From the NCBI GenBank assembly GCA_950295325.1, contig OX485806.1, positions 32,800,001 to 32,864,000 on the forward strand: DNA of 64,000 bases, read 5' to 3'. The DNA is from Polytrichum commune (Eukaryota; Streptophyta; Polytrichopsida; Polytrichales; Polytrichaceae). Under the pieces are notes generated by a model. It did no database searches, was not told where the DNA came from, and was given only the letters and a program-made list of their open reading frames with translations. The translations under genes and the position numbers were made by a program. The first letter of the stretch is position 1. The number at the start of each line of letters is the position of its first letter. Below are positions 46,601-58,206 of this stretch, piece by piece.

Positions 46601-47152
46601 ATGCAGAAGACCAATAGCTGCCTCAACCGGTTTCCAAACCTACTAGTGTTGGGTGGTTGTGGCCTTGCTCCTGGGCATTGAGGTTAGTTAGGTAGTATAC
46701 CAGTGAATGAGGTGATCACTTTGGAAGCTAATTAGAAGTGGATTGATAGGCACTAGTTAGGTTGGAGTCCACTAAGGACTGAGGGGAGGAAGGTCTTTGA
46801 TTGTGTGGTGTGAATGGAATTGGGGTTAGTAGTGGCAAGGGTGACCAAATCCGGTTCTTTAACTCGGTGTTGGATTGACCTATGCTTTGTGTGGCTTATG
46901 TTAGTAAATTAAGGGTTTAAGGGTAGCTTGTGACACTAAAGGGATGATGGTGTTTCTCAACACTTGTAAGGTGGTGAACATTGGCGAATGTCTACCAACT
47001 TCTTTCCTTTCAAATAAATTGGTGTAATTGATGTTTATGTTTTGGAATCATTGGGCATTGAAGCCCAAAGTGAAGTGAGACATTCAATTTCATGTAGGCC
47101 ATGGGCCTCCACCCGGACTACGACGCATAAGGGTGGAGGTTTAGGGCTCACA
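43645..47152 (+). mobile_element. LTR-like element 3, inserted in element B, exact CGGTG duplication
   Basis: Starts TGTGAGCCCAAATTTGG and ends TTTAGGGCTCACA, flanked by CGGTG on both sides (43640-43644 and 47153-47157). It is related by its ends to the elements at 1673 and 11745. It is 3.5 kb because another member (44742-46314) is nested in it in opposite orientation; without that it is about 1.9 kb. No retroviral-type protein domain seen. Confidence 0.8.
44742..46314 (-). mobile_element. LTR-like element 4, nested inside LTR-like element 3
   Basis: Inverted relative to its host element. It starts TGTCAACTTTAAACCCCCACC and ends TGTTTTGGGCTCACA. The flanks acgcc / gcgcc match at four of five positions. 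It is 1573 bp. The insertion order here is element B, then LTR-like 3, then LTR-like 4. Confidence 0.75.
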
Positions 47153-47159
47153 CGGTGCG

Positions 47160-47690
47160 CATCATTTACGAACGCTCGTTCGTGGGCGCGGATACACGCA
47201 CATATACAAACGCGCGTTCCTGAAGGAGGTGGACACGGGGTCATACCCTTTTACGAACGAGCGTTCGTCAATGAGGTGGGTATGCAAGTGTAATGATGTG
47301 CATGAACAAACACAATACAAGATGCGAGACGTTACAAGAAGTTGGGGGGATGCGATGCAGAGATCATCTGCACATATATTAATTCGATGAATATTTACAA
47401 TTGTCTCACGTGATAATCTATCACAATTTCCTAAGGCAACATGATGTCGTGTCCTTCAAAATTAATCGGCCTAAGGAATCAGGTAGAAAAGGGCTTTCGA
47501 GGGCCTCGTGATGCCGATGGAGAGGGATCGCCAAGAACACAACGCGGGGGTTAGTGGTCACGAACGCGCGTTCGTAAAATGAGTGGTATTCTCATAGGAG
47601 AGTTACCTCGTCATCGGGGGGAGGGGCAGCGGCGCTGGACCGAGAAGTTCCCTCATCTTCGATTAACGAATGCGCATTCGAAATCTCCAT
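47160..47690. repeat. Palindromes of the GAAC/GTTC type (element B)
   Basis: Sites at 47164-47184, 47205-47222, 47249-47271 and 47558-47578, plus one in the coding exon at 47664-47681. The core is ACGAACGCGCGTTCGT in place of ACGGACGCGCGTCCGT. Most keep two-fold symmetry. The first four lie in what corresponds to the intron before the phosphatase exon. Confidence 0.8.
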
Positions 47691-47819
47691 TGGGCCAGCC
47701 ACCTCTATCTCCATGGCATCTGCTGCACGCTCCGCCTGAGACGCCTGGGTCTGTTGTATGAGCTCCATGTCGTCGTCTTCTCCGCCCAGGTCGAGAGTCT
47801 CCATGCGGACATCCTTCAT
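47592..47819 (-). pseudogene. End of the acidic middle exon, element B copy
   Basis: Acidic Glu/Gln/Ala-rich frame ending PPPDDE/GTAACT at the donor position that matches element A (SAEE/GTAATC). It contains a palindrome over SNAHSLI. It is broken off toward its N-terminus by the end of element B near 47860. Confidence 0.5.
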
Positions 47820-48023
47820 ACGCGCAGAGGGATGTCGATCCGACTCAGGTGTCGTAACCCTTGCTAGCCCCCCTTAATAATCTTACCAATTTTCATTTCT
47901 AGCAAAGGTTACGAGCGCTAACCCTTCGCATTCCGCCATGCTAATGGTTAGCTCCTCCTACCCTATACCTTATAGTTCATAGGAGGGAACCAACCCTCCT
48001 ACTTTGCTTTCGGGACTCACCCC

Positions 48024-51000
48024 TTAATTGGTAATCCATTTCTTCGATGTGGACTTCAAGTTTCCCAATCCCTCCGGTATCGTTGTCAAGCTCGTACATC
48101 CACCCAAATCTAGGGTTGTCAAAGAACTCAAGTTCCCCAATCCCTCCGGTATCGTTGTCAAGCCCGTACATCCACCCAAATCTAGGGTTGTCAAAGAACT
48201 CAAGTTCCCCAATCCCTCCGGTATCGTTGTCAAGCTCGTACAAAAGCTCAAATATAATTTGGTCAAAGAACTCAAGTTCCCCAATCCCTCTGGTATCGTT
48301 GTCAAGCTTATACAACCGCTCAAATGTAGGGTTGTCAAAGAACTCAAGTTCCCCAATCCCTCTGGTATCGTTGTCAAGCTTCTACAACCGCTCAAACGAA
48401 GGGTTGTCAAAGAACTCAAGTTCCCCAATCCCTCTGGTATCGTTGTCAAGCTTCTACAACCGCTCAAATGAAGGGTTGTCAAAGAACTCAAGTTCCCCAA
48501 TCCCTCCGGTATCGTTGTCAAGCTCGTACAAAAGCTCAAATATAATTTGGTCAAAGAACTCAAGTTCCCCAATCCCACCGGTATCGTTGTCAAGCTTCTA
48601 CAACCGCTCAAATGAAGGGTTGTCAAAGAAGTCAAGTTCCCCAATCCCTCCGGTATTGTTGTCAAGCTCCTACACCAACCCAAATATAGGGTTCTCAAAG
48701 AACTCAAGTTCCCCACTCCCTCCGGTATCGTTGTCAAGTTTGCACACCAAATCAAAACTAGGGTTGTCAAAGAACTCAAGTTCCCCAATCCCTCCGGTAT
48801 CGTTCTCAAGCTCGTACAAAAGCTCAAATTTAGGCTAGTCAAAGAACTCAAGTTCCACAATCTATCCAGTATCGTTTTCAAGCTCCTACAGTCGCTCAAA
48901 TTTAGGCTAGTCAAAGAACTCAAGTTCCACAATCCCTCCGGTATCGTTTTCAAGCTCCTACAGTCGCTCAAATTTAGGCTAGTCAAAGAACTCAAGTTCC
49001 CCAATCCCTCCGGTATCGTTGTCAAGCTCGTACATCCACCCAAATATAGGGTTGTCAAAGAACTCAACTTCCCCAATCCCTCCGGTATCGTTTTCAAGCT
49101 CCTACAGTCGCTCAAATTTAGGCTAGTCAAAGAACTCAAGTTCCCCAATCCCTCCGGTATCGTTGTCAAGCTCGTACATCCACCCAAATATAGGGTTGTC
49201 AAAGAACTCAACTTCCCCAATCCCTCCGGTATCGTTTTCAAGCTCCTACAGTCGCTCAAATTTAGGCTAGTCAAAGAACTCAAGTTCCCCAATCCCTCCG
49301 GTATCGTTGTCAAGCTCGTACATCCACCCAAATATAGGGTTGTCAAAGAACTCAACCTCCCCAATCCCTCCGGTATCGTTTTCAAGCTCCTACAGTCGCT
49401 CAAATTTAGGCTAGTCAAAGAACTCAAGTTCCCCAATCCCTCCGGTATCGTTGTCAAGCTAGTACAACCTTCCAAATCTAATTCCATTAAAGTGGTTATT
49501 GAAAAGATTTCTTTCGGTATTTGATTAAAGAATGAACATCCTCGCAATTGCAATACTTGTAATTTTAGTAAAGATTTCCAAAGATTTGCAGTTGTTAATA
49601 GATTTCCACAAGTCTCCAAGCGCATGTCATCCCAAGTTTCGAATCGAATCTCACCCCGACTAAATTGTTTCAAGTCTATCATAAAACATTTCAAGCTCAA
49701 AGCGTGTGCAGCAAGTGAACAAATGCACTCTATGTTGTTGATGACATGTGAAATCTCTTTGTCTTCGCTATGAAAACTCAATAAGCGAAGATTGCTCAGA
49801 CCACCATCTTGGATTTGTTGAACCTGAGATAGGTTGTGGTTTATTCCATTGCCAAAGTAAAAACAACCTTGAAGTTTTCCCACATCCTGTTTTTCAGAAT
49901 ACATGGAAGTATTAGCAACTTATACTTGTGTAAATTTTTATAAAAGTACTAGTACTTGACATGAGTTTGTGCTAAACATCTATGACATGCTAAAAATTTG
50001 CCAAATATCCACCCAAAATTTCATTCTAAATTGAAGGTTTTCCATCAAGCCGAAAGTTTTAAAGAATCATTTGCAATTATAATACATAAGGGAATGTCTT
50101 AATGTAGAAGATGTTAGTAAAATACCGAGCAGCTTGTAAGTCCGTTTGCGTTCCAAATTCGAGTACCCGCATACTCCTTCTCAGCAATCATTTGTCCCAT
50201 GGCACGCAGTTGGTCGTGCATTTGCAAAATTTCATCACCGTCACCATCAAGTTCTATGGTTACCAATGCTCGATGGACCAAATTCTCCAATGCGGAAATT
50301 GGAGGGATGTTGTTATTTGTCCATATGCGTAGGGCTCTTTCTTTTGACATGCCACTAGGATGCACATCTCTACCGAAGAAGCAAGCTATGTCCAAAAACA
50401 TATTCTTTTCTTCTTGAGTTAAACCATCATCGAAGCTTACTCTCAAGGTATTCCATATCTCATCATCCTCCCCGTCCAAATTTCTTCCCCTTTCCATCCT
50501 TTGCAATGCACGTTCCCAACTTCGCAATTTTCCCTTTCCACGTAAGTATGCCCCCATGACTTTCAAACTCAAAGGCAAGCCCTTGCAAGCTTCCACAATT
50601 ATGTCGTGTATATCATTAAATTGTGGTGATAATTGAGATGCTTTCCAAGAAGAATGAATGTTGAAGAGAGTTTTTGCTGCAACACCATCTAACTTGCTCA
50701 CATCAAACCTTGTACCACCCGCCCTCACACGATTACTAATTGCACCCCAATCACGAGTTGTTATAATAAGTGTGCTACCCTTGCTCCGGTCTAAGATGAC
50801 CGTTGGTATAATGTCATCCACTTGAGCTTCATCCTTAATATCGTCCAAGATCAAAAGGACTTTCTTTTTGTCCAACAATTCTTCCATCAATTTGTGCGCA
50901 TGTACTAAATCCTTGGCTTCTTTGTCCATGCCAAATTTTGATAAAATTTCACGTAGAATATCAAGCAAACTCCTACTTTTCAATTGCCCCACAAAACATG

Positions 51001-52983
51001 ATGCATCGTATGTGGACTTCACATCATCAAATATGGCCTTTGCCAATGTGGTCTTCCCTATTCCACCCATACCCACAATACCCAAGGTATTCACTTCTTT
51101 GAGGTGATCTTTCACCCTTGCAAGGTTGTTCTCGAGACTAACCACCGTTGGATCATTTAGTAATGTTCCATCAAACACCTATATGTACAACACATAAATA
51201 TATCAATAAACTCTATTATATCTTACCACCAAAAAAATATGTTCAACTTCAAACATCCACAATAATAAATCAAAGCAATTAATAAATTGAGAACAACTTA
51301 AATAGTGAGCTCACTATAATGGAAGTGGTATTTACCTTCCGACTATTGTGATTCGTTTCTTCTTTGCAACCTTTCAACGTTGTTGACAACTTTGGAAAAG
51401 GATTCCTAACTCCATCAAATTGCGGAACCATATCACTCAAATATGTTCCCTTCATGAACATTTTCTTCAAGCCCATAAGTCTCTTGCAAATATCCGAAAA
51501 TGTCGGCCTTTGTAAGGGATCCTCTCTCCAACATTCCTCGATCAATTCGGTAAGCTCCCCACAATTGATAGGTAGCTCCGGCCTTTCACCCTTCTTTATT
51601 TTTGGAAGAATTTCTCTCATATCATGTGTGTGATGAAATGGTACCTTCCGGGAAAGGATCTCTGAACATGTCATAGCAAAAGACCATACATCCGCTTGGA
51701 AAGGACATGCCATATGAGTGAGGTTTATTTCCCTTTGCTCAGGTGCCATATACCTTGGTGTACCAACAATACAATCATGTTTTTGTTTTTGCGGTTTGCG
51801 GTTTGCTTTGAACTTCCATTTTAGAAGTGCCATAATCAATCAATTTGACATTATAATGAGAAGGCCTTGTACCCTTTGCTCCATCAATGGTCATGGAGCT
51901 TAAAAGCACATTGTCTGGCTTTAAGTCAAGATGGGCAACATGCATGTCGTGAAGATACCACATGCCACTTCCAATTTGAAGCATAACATCAATGGCAATA
52001 ACATATGGTAGGAGTGTCTTATTGAGCTTCACCAACATTTTTGTCAAACTCATGTCCATCAACTCCATCACCAAATACAACTCCTTACATTCTTCGTCTA
52101 TTCCACAACAAAAGTATTTGATGAGGTTTGGGTGGCTCAAGCCTGCCAAGATCCCAACTTCTTTGCGAAAACCAGACAAATCCTCTGGAACAATCAACTT
52201 TTTTGTTGCACTTGGCAATCCCAACCATTTTGATTCGTACACTGATCCAAATGCACCCGTACCCATTAGTTCCCCAAGTCTAGGTTTTGGAAAATCTTTA
52301 GGTATTTCCAAAGCATCCAATTCTGCGCCTTTCACTTGTTGCAAGTCACATTTCAATCTCTTCCACAAATGCTTTGCTAATTTGTGTTCTTTGGAGTCCT
52401 CGAGCACATTTTCAAGTTTGTTCAACAAGTCTTGTTCATCGCCTTCAACTTCCTTCAAAGTAGCCACATTCAAATCTGTACACATTGTGTAGTTTTGTGG
52501 ATTTGGATGGTTTGTCGAGTATATCTCGTGCACTGCCTCCCAACAACACTCCAAATCATACACGAGTTCCCGAAAGGCCTCTTTGTTGTTTATTTGGAAA
52601 AGAGCTGCACAACACCAATCTCCACTCCCACATTCATTCACCAATACTCCCCCTTTTTGTATAATACGATGTAACTCCATCATGACCATCTTAACTTCGA
52701 AGGATTGCTTGATGAATGTGATCATCTCAATAATACTATGCATGGTTGTAGAAAGTTTGGCGACAAACTTTGTGCATTGTTGCTTATTCAATACATCATC
52801 TTGTCGAAGAATAGTTTGCATTTTGATCATTTCTTCCTCTTTCCATTGCAAAAATTCCAAAAACTCGCATGCATGCGGTGCCTCTTTCTGAACAAATGTC
52901 AAGAAGTATATGAAGCAAATGCTGATGAACTGCCAAAGTATTGACAGTTGCTTCGCCAATACTCGCCGAAGCTCGACGGCCAT
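48024..52983 (-). CDS. Kinase-NB-ARC-LRR immune receptor-like gene (moss PNL type)
   Basis: Exons 52983-51336, 51178-50126 and 49886-48024 join in phase 0; predicted about 1520 aa. Residues 1-200: helical N-terminus. About 230-500: protein kinase with GTGAFGSVYES, an ATKK lysine, HLDLKPDNVLL (non-RD), DYGTS in place of DFG, and GTPRYMAPEQ. NB-ARC: GMGGIGKTTLA P-loop, KKVLLILDD (kinase 2), STLIITTRD, CKGLPLSLKVMG and MHDQL. Then about 20 LRRs of exactly 24 aa. NB-ARC proteins sense pathogens in the cytosol and switch on nucleotide exchange; that is family knowledge. The frame breaks once, at 51780-51790 between DYG and APE, within a run of A5-C-A5 on the coding strand. The exon is 3n+1 long, so one extra base explains it. 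It may be a sequencing error or a real lesion. Confidence 0.8.
48040..49480 (-). repeat. 72-bp coding tandem repeat (24-aa LRR units)
   Basis: About 20 units of consensus LSSLTTL-L-GCTSLTTIPEGLGN. Many are nearly identical in DNA. In the N-terminal part a 144-bp pair (SDCRSLK then GGCTSLT) is repeated three times. Because 72 is a multiple of three, other frames are open too; these are shadows. Homogeneity indicates recent expansion or gene conversion. Confidence 0.95.
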
Positions 52984-55900
52984 GACGGAATAAAACCTAC
53001 ATTTTACATCAATTTTGCCAACATTTCATATTCTATGACTTTTGAAAACATACACAAATCCGACACTCCCAATTTCACTTAGTACAAAAGAATTATTTTA
53101 ATCACCTCTACAAATCACAGTCGTAAAATTCATTCTAATTGAGATTTTCTTGACCTAGGTAAAGCCCTAAAATTCTCAAAAAAAGATGGACGGTACGCCA
53201 ATAGACAATAAGCCTTCAAAAGAGCACGTTTCATTTGTTCTCCTCGTCTAATTGTGCTCATAATCAAATCTCCCTTCCTTCTAATTCTCCCAACATAAAT
53301 AACATGGCCACATGTTTTTGTGTGAGCTCATTTATACTGCTTGGGAAAATGTTTTTGTGGGAGTTCCCATGCAATTCAAAAACTCATTGCATGCATCACT
53401 AATCATTAACAATGATTGGCATAGGAAATCTAATGAGTAGAATAGGCATCCTCCGCATACAAGCGACAGAACATGGTATTAAGAACAAGAAACTTAGATC
53501 GTACTCTCATCTACCATGGCAAAGTCACAAGACTCAAGTATTTTGCAAACACATAATGCAAAGATTTCCTATAACAATTCAAATAATGAGCCATATATGT
53601 TGATTTCAATACTCATTGCATTATTGATTCTTATCATAAAGGATGCAGAATAGAGTTCCATTGGAGCTATAAGTTAACAAGATGCTTTACATGCCGCTTA
53701 GCCTAATGAGTTTGGTTGCTTTTGCATTTAATTTTTTGTACAATAATATTTCAAGTAAAATAGAAATGGAAAAGAAAAGTTCATGTCTTAGGGACTTCAA
53801 AGAACATTAATCCAAACATTCAATTTAAGGACAAGGTTATGGACAGAAATTCATTGGCATTGATGGGTTTTCACTGCGGAGGAGCCTAAAAACATCCAAA
53901 ATAGTGGGTGTATAAACATTATCCATAAGGATTATTGATTGAACCTCACACAATTCATCAATCAATACTAATGCATCCCAATCATCAAGCATCCTATATC
54001 CATGTAACATATTTAAAGTCCTTTGCCCCTTATAATCATAACCCTATGTTACTATAAAACCTATGAACTTACTTATTTTTGTTGTATACATCACTATATT
54101 ATGCCATTAAATAATATAAGGCACCCTATTACTTTTATCGGACATAGCTTTTAAAAATGAGAAAATGATTGAAGTCAACATAAATTGAATATTTGTGAGT
54201 TTAACCCCAACTTCCTCACATTGAGGATGTAAGAAATGATTATTGAAGAGTAAAGTAAGACACATGTGATTTGTGGATCACAAAACTTGATGCATGGATG
54301 ACTCCCGTTGTCCACAATACAAGGTTTAAAACGTGACCATACTTTGCGACATTTTGTCCCTGAGCAAATAGAAATCTCACTGTGACTTTGTTCAAGTAAT
54401 ATAATAAATAACTTAGCTCACATACTCCCATATGACAAAACACAAATGCAATGTTCATGAAAGTGGTCATAGGCTCACCTTGAAGTACTCTTGAATATTC
54501 TCCTCAACAAAAATTAGTGTTGGCGCCACGTTAGCTATGCTCAATGTGGGCCTAAACACAGAGCCACTGAAAAGATCACAATGAGCACACGTGGCCACTA
54601 GTATATTTGACATATTGTAATAAAAGTAAAAGAGTTTCATAAATTTGAATAATCTCATATTTTGTTTCTCTATTCATAATTCGTTGTTTAGCCGTTGTTT
54701 AGCTTCTTATCATACTGTAGGTAGTCACTCCAACCCCATGTTCCTCCTAACTTGAAAAAAAGATTGATTGTCTAGAACCTCATCAACTTAATTGAGAGAC
54801 TTATGTTGAATGCAAGCGTAAAAACTGCAACATTTTCATAATGATGTCATTTTTCAAATCCTCGTAGCAGAGTATGATGTTCTTTACCCTCAACAATACA
54901 AATTGTTGTTTTTGAATATACTCACTGCTAAACGTCACAGATACCATAAGCTACCCACTCATCGCAATGTTGTTGCTCATTCAAAGGTTGTTGGAATTTC
55001 ATGTTGTAGATTTCTCAAAAACATCAATCGAAAGTGTTTTGGTCTAGCAAAATGCAAGACGGGATTGTTATTCTAAGGTATTGCTAAGCAACAGTGCAAA
55101 ATCAAGTGTACAAGTTTTACACTATCTATTCATCTGCAGAAAATACATGCAAGTAACATTGACTCCCAAATTTAAAGCGTTGAAAATCCTTGCATTCTAG
55201 GCTAAATGTTACTCTAATAACATAGGTGATGAGCAAGGTAGGCACTTTGGTGTTAAAAACCTAAGTCTACAAGGTGACTCATGACCATCTATGGAGGTTG
55301 GACGCTTGATGTGGGGATGAGAATATAGATCTAGCACCAAAGTTGCAAATGGTAAGTGATGAAACATCTGAAAGGAAAAGTCAGGCAAGAAAGCAAAAGA
55401 CAAGAAGCTCCACAAATATGACCAAAGCATATTCGTCAAGACACCACCTCAAGATTTCCGGAGGTTGTGTCGTATTTTTGATAGGAGATCCACATGTCTA
55501 TGAGACGGAGCTACTTTCTAATCCTACAAAGAAGAACTATTATAACTTAATTATCTTGTTGCAGATCGACCAATTAGTTGCATTTAGGCAACATTCCTAA
55601 AGAATTGCATCCTCTTGATGCTCTACATTCTCTTAAGCAAATGTTTATAAATTCCTTCAAGTTTCAAACTGAAGAATATACATGAACTTCCCATGTGAGG
55701 GATTAATCGCTCAACAATGACAGGCACCACTCACATCAATATCCAAATGCTAAGATTTTAACCATTTAAAGATCCTTAATAACTCATGTGAGATTGAACT
55801 AGTTGGCAACATGGTACTACGACACCTACTTGTACTCTCATGGATATATGTCATTGATTCCATTCAGCATAAGAGCATGTAAATGCGACCCCTTTAAGCA

Positions 55901-56892
55901 TCAAATCTCTAAAAATCTCATGAACTCACGATATAGGAACACCTCAGAAATTAAGTTTTTGGGCACGGTCTGAAACCACGGATACAGACTACAAACTTTT
56001 GGTTGGAAACCACACCAAAAAACAAAATGAAAGTTGGCCTTTTGCAAAACTACATGCCGCTGGAAAAAAAAGAACATATCCTTTAAACATAGCGGGATAG
56101 AAAAGACTAAAGTATGTGTGAAGGTAAAGGATGAGAGCGTCAATGAAACCCTCGTCACTCCAAAAACATCGATTGTCCAAAGGATCACAATGGAATAAAA
56201 GACAGTGACACAATACATATAGTCCTTCTTGACTTTCACCTATGTTGTTATACAACATTCAACCTTGTACATAATGCCAGAATAATGCGAAAGGAAGGAG
56301 GAATTTAAATGAATCATAAGGCTAATGAAATTGGACACGTCTAGCGCTGGATCGCCATAAGCGGATCTGTAACTTGATGCCACATAAAGCTCTCAATAGA
56401 CTTGTGGTTCTCACACTCCCTACCTCTCCAAATCCGCCATGTCTAGATCCTCACGCTTTTCAGAATGAATCATAAATGTCCGCCTTTACCAAGGCAAGAG
56501 TTGAAGCCCATTGCAAAGTAAAACTCAAAGTGCAATGCAGTCGGTCAATGTATGATTAGTCGAAGACGGCGGGGAGGAGGTCACTTTGAAGCAACCAAAA
56601 TACGAAGGCGCAGGTATGGGCCAAACCTCACACATTAGGTTCAACCTGCCGCCTTTGGAGGCTCGGCAATCTTGGATAGAGAGATAATTGTGACTAAACT
56701 AATGATGTTGGCGTGTCACTTGAGTTTAGTTCAAACTTGGTAAGTGGGGCCACCACATATATGAACCTTCATTATCCACATGTGCCCCTCATTTCTCCTC
56801 CTCACAGACCCTAAAGTTTATCACGTCTATTCCCACAACCAAGATGTACCAATTCCACCTTCTAGGTACTTCAAAACATCAGCAACAATCGG
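52984..56892. other. Gene-free stretch upstream of the NLR gene
   Basis: AT-rich, with only short frames lacking motifs. The first few hundred bases should hold the promoter of the minus-strand NLR gene, but no specific element can be pointed to. No RNA gene noticed. Confidence 0.45.
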
Positions 56893-58200
56893 GCTCGGGG
56901 GGGGCACTCCCTTGTATATTTTGCATACACCTGCGATAATGACCTATTAAAATGGGGGCTATTTACCTATGAGAAAGGATTATAAGGGATGCTAATTTTT
57001 GAAATAATGGTAAATTGTTGTAATTATATGCACCCTATTGGTAATTATAAATTCTTGGATGGTTGATTTTATGGTACCCTATATTACTTATATGTATTTT
57101 TTACCCCTGATTGCCCCCATTCCTTAAAGTGTATGATACAGTAGAATTCTTGTTAGAAGCACATGTACAGAGTAAGAGAAACAAACATTTACTAGGGTTT
57201 AGGGTTCAGGGTCACACTGAAGTCCGGGCAAAGCAAAACACTAAACAATAACAACAAAATATTGCAATTACATGTCATAAAGCAACACGAGCCAACGAAT
57301 AAAAGTTGTGTTGGATAACACAGTTAGAAACCTTGAGGTCTTAGGGAACAGGCCAGCCACATGTGTCTCAAAGTCACATTTACAAGGTTTGCAGAATCCC
57401 TACAATTGATGCCTTGATATTCCAATCCTACACATTGGAGGAAAATCCCACGCCATGCAAGCAAAATCCACCTAAACTAGCTAGGCTACCATTTACACAT
57501 GTGGGAGATATGAGGGTACTCGAACTGAAATGACTACTACAGATTTCAAGGTATACTAATGATCATTCAGCCCTTTTCCAAATTATATCTCCACATGTGT
57601 GAGATAGTACAAATTTAGCAAGTTTTATTTTTTATTTGAAATGAACTCACTCAATGAGTTTGCATCTACCTCATCTAAGGTGTAGATTTTGCTAGTTGAT
57701 TCATACAGTAGAGACACATTTGAGATAATAGCATCCATATCAACCCACACACAGCCACTCTCAACATACTTATATTTGTTGAGACCCGGTTGTTTTGTGA
57801 ACCAATGGAGGTAAGCCATAGCAGTTGGGAAGAGCGTTTCTCTATTTCCGTTCTGGACTACACGTTTCATCAAGTCAATGGGTTGTCAACAATTGCCCCA
57901 CTTAGTACCAACCTTCACCCTTATCTTTTGAACCCTTCCTATATAGAACATGCCATATTTTGGTAGCAAAGTATTTAATTTTTGAAACTATCACTTTTTC
58001 TCCATGCTATTTTATATGTACCACTTAGGTAATTTAATCATGTTTTGTCAAATGCTATATTACATATAATCATGTTTCACAATCCCAAAGCACCCTATAC
58101 TACATCTAATAATTTACAAATTTTACGCCAAATTTTTATACAAGACCCTATATTTTATCGCACGTAGTTCCTACGTTTTTCGCCAGTGCCCCCCCCGAGC
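56893..58200. mobile_element. 1.3-kb TIR element with 6-bp AATCGG duplication
   Basis: The ends are GCTCGGGGGGGGCACT and its exact reverse complement, flanked by AATCGG (56887-56892 and 58201-58206). The family resemblance to the 248-bp MITE at 28370-28617 extends inward (GTAAATA, ATTATAA and AGGTC blocks near one end; TATCGCACG and TTTTTCGCCAGT near the other). It contains a fragment of unknown coding sequence at 57625-57873. No transposase is visible. Confidence 0.85.
57625..57873 (-). CDS. Unassigned frame inside the 1.3-kb TIR element
   Basis: 82 codons with normal composition (TAMAYLHWFTKQPGLNKYKY, DMDAIISNVSLLYES, TLDEVDANSLSEF). It reads like an exon fragment rather than random DNA. 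I do not recognise it. It could be a captured host exon or a transposase remnant. Confidence 0.3.
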   Translation of the reverse strand: MMKRVVQNGNRETLFPTAMAYLHWFTKQPGLNKYKYVESGCVWVDMDAIISNVSLLYESTSKIYTLDEVDANSLSEFISNKK

Positions 58201-58206
58201 AATCGG

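Larger units (their letters stand above)
41205..47860 (-). mobile_element. Element B: inverted, truncated copy of the right part of element A
   Basis: It begins at 41205 with AACACTATATTCGGTAATTG, the right-end repeat in inverted orientation, including the inner segment typical of the right end of element A. Proceeding inward it contains the small Ser-rich gene, the phosphatase exon and the end of the middle exon, all on the minus strand. It also contains palindromes of the GAAC/GTTC type. An LTR-like insertion (43645-47152) splits it. Similarity to element A stops near 47860, about 160 bp from the 3' end of the NLR gene. The left end and transposase-like gene are missing. Confidence 0.75.

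Noticed and set aside
48028-48838. Long plus-strand open frames over the LRR array
   Set aside because: The 72-bp repeat keeps all frames in register, so antisense frames stay open. The minus-strand LRR reading is clearly the coding one.
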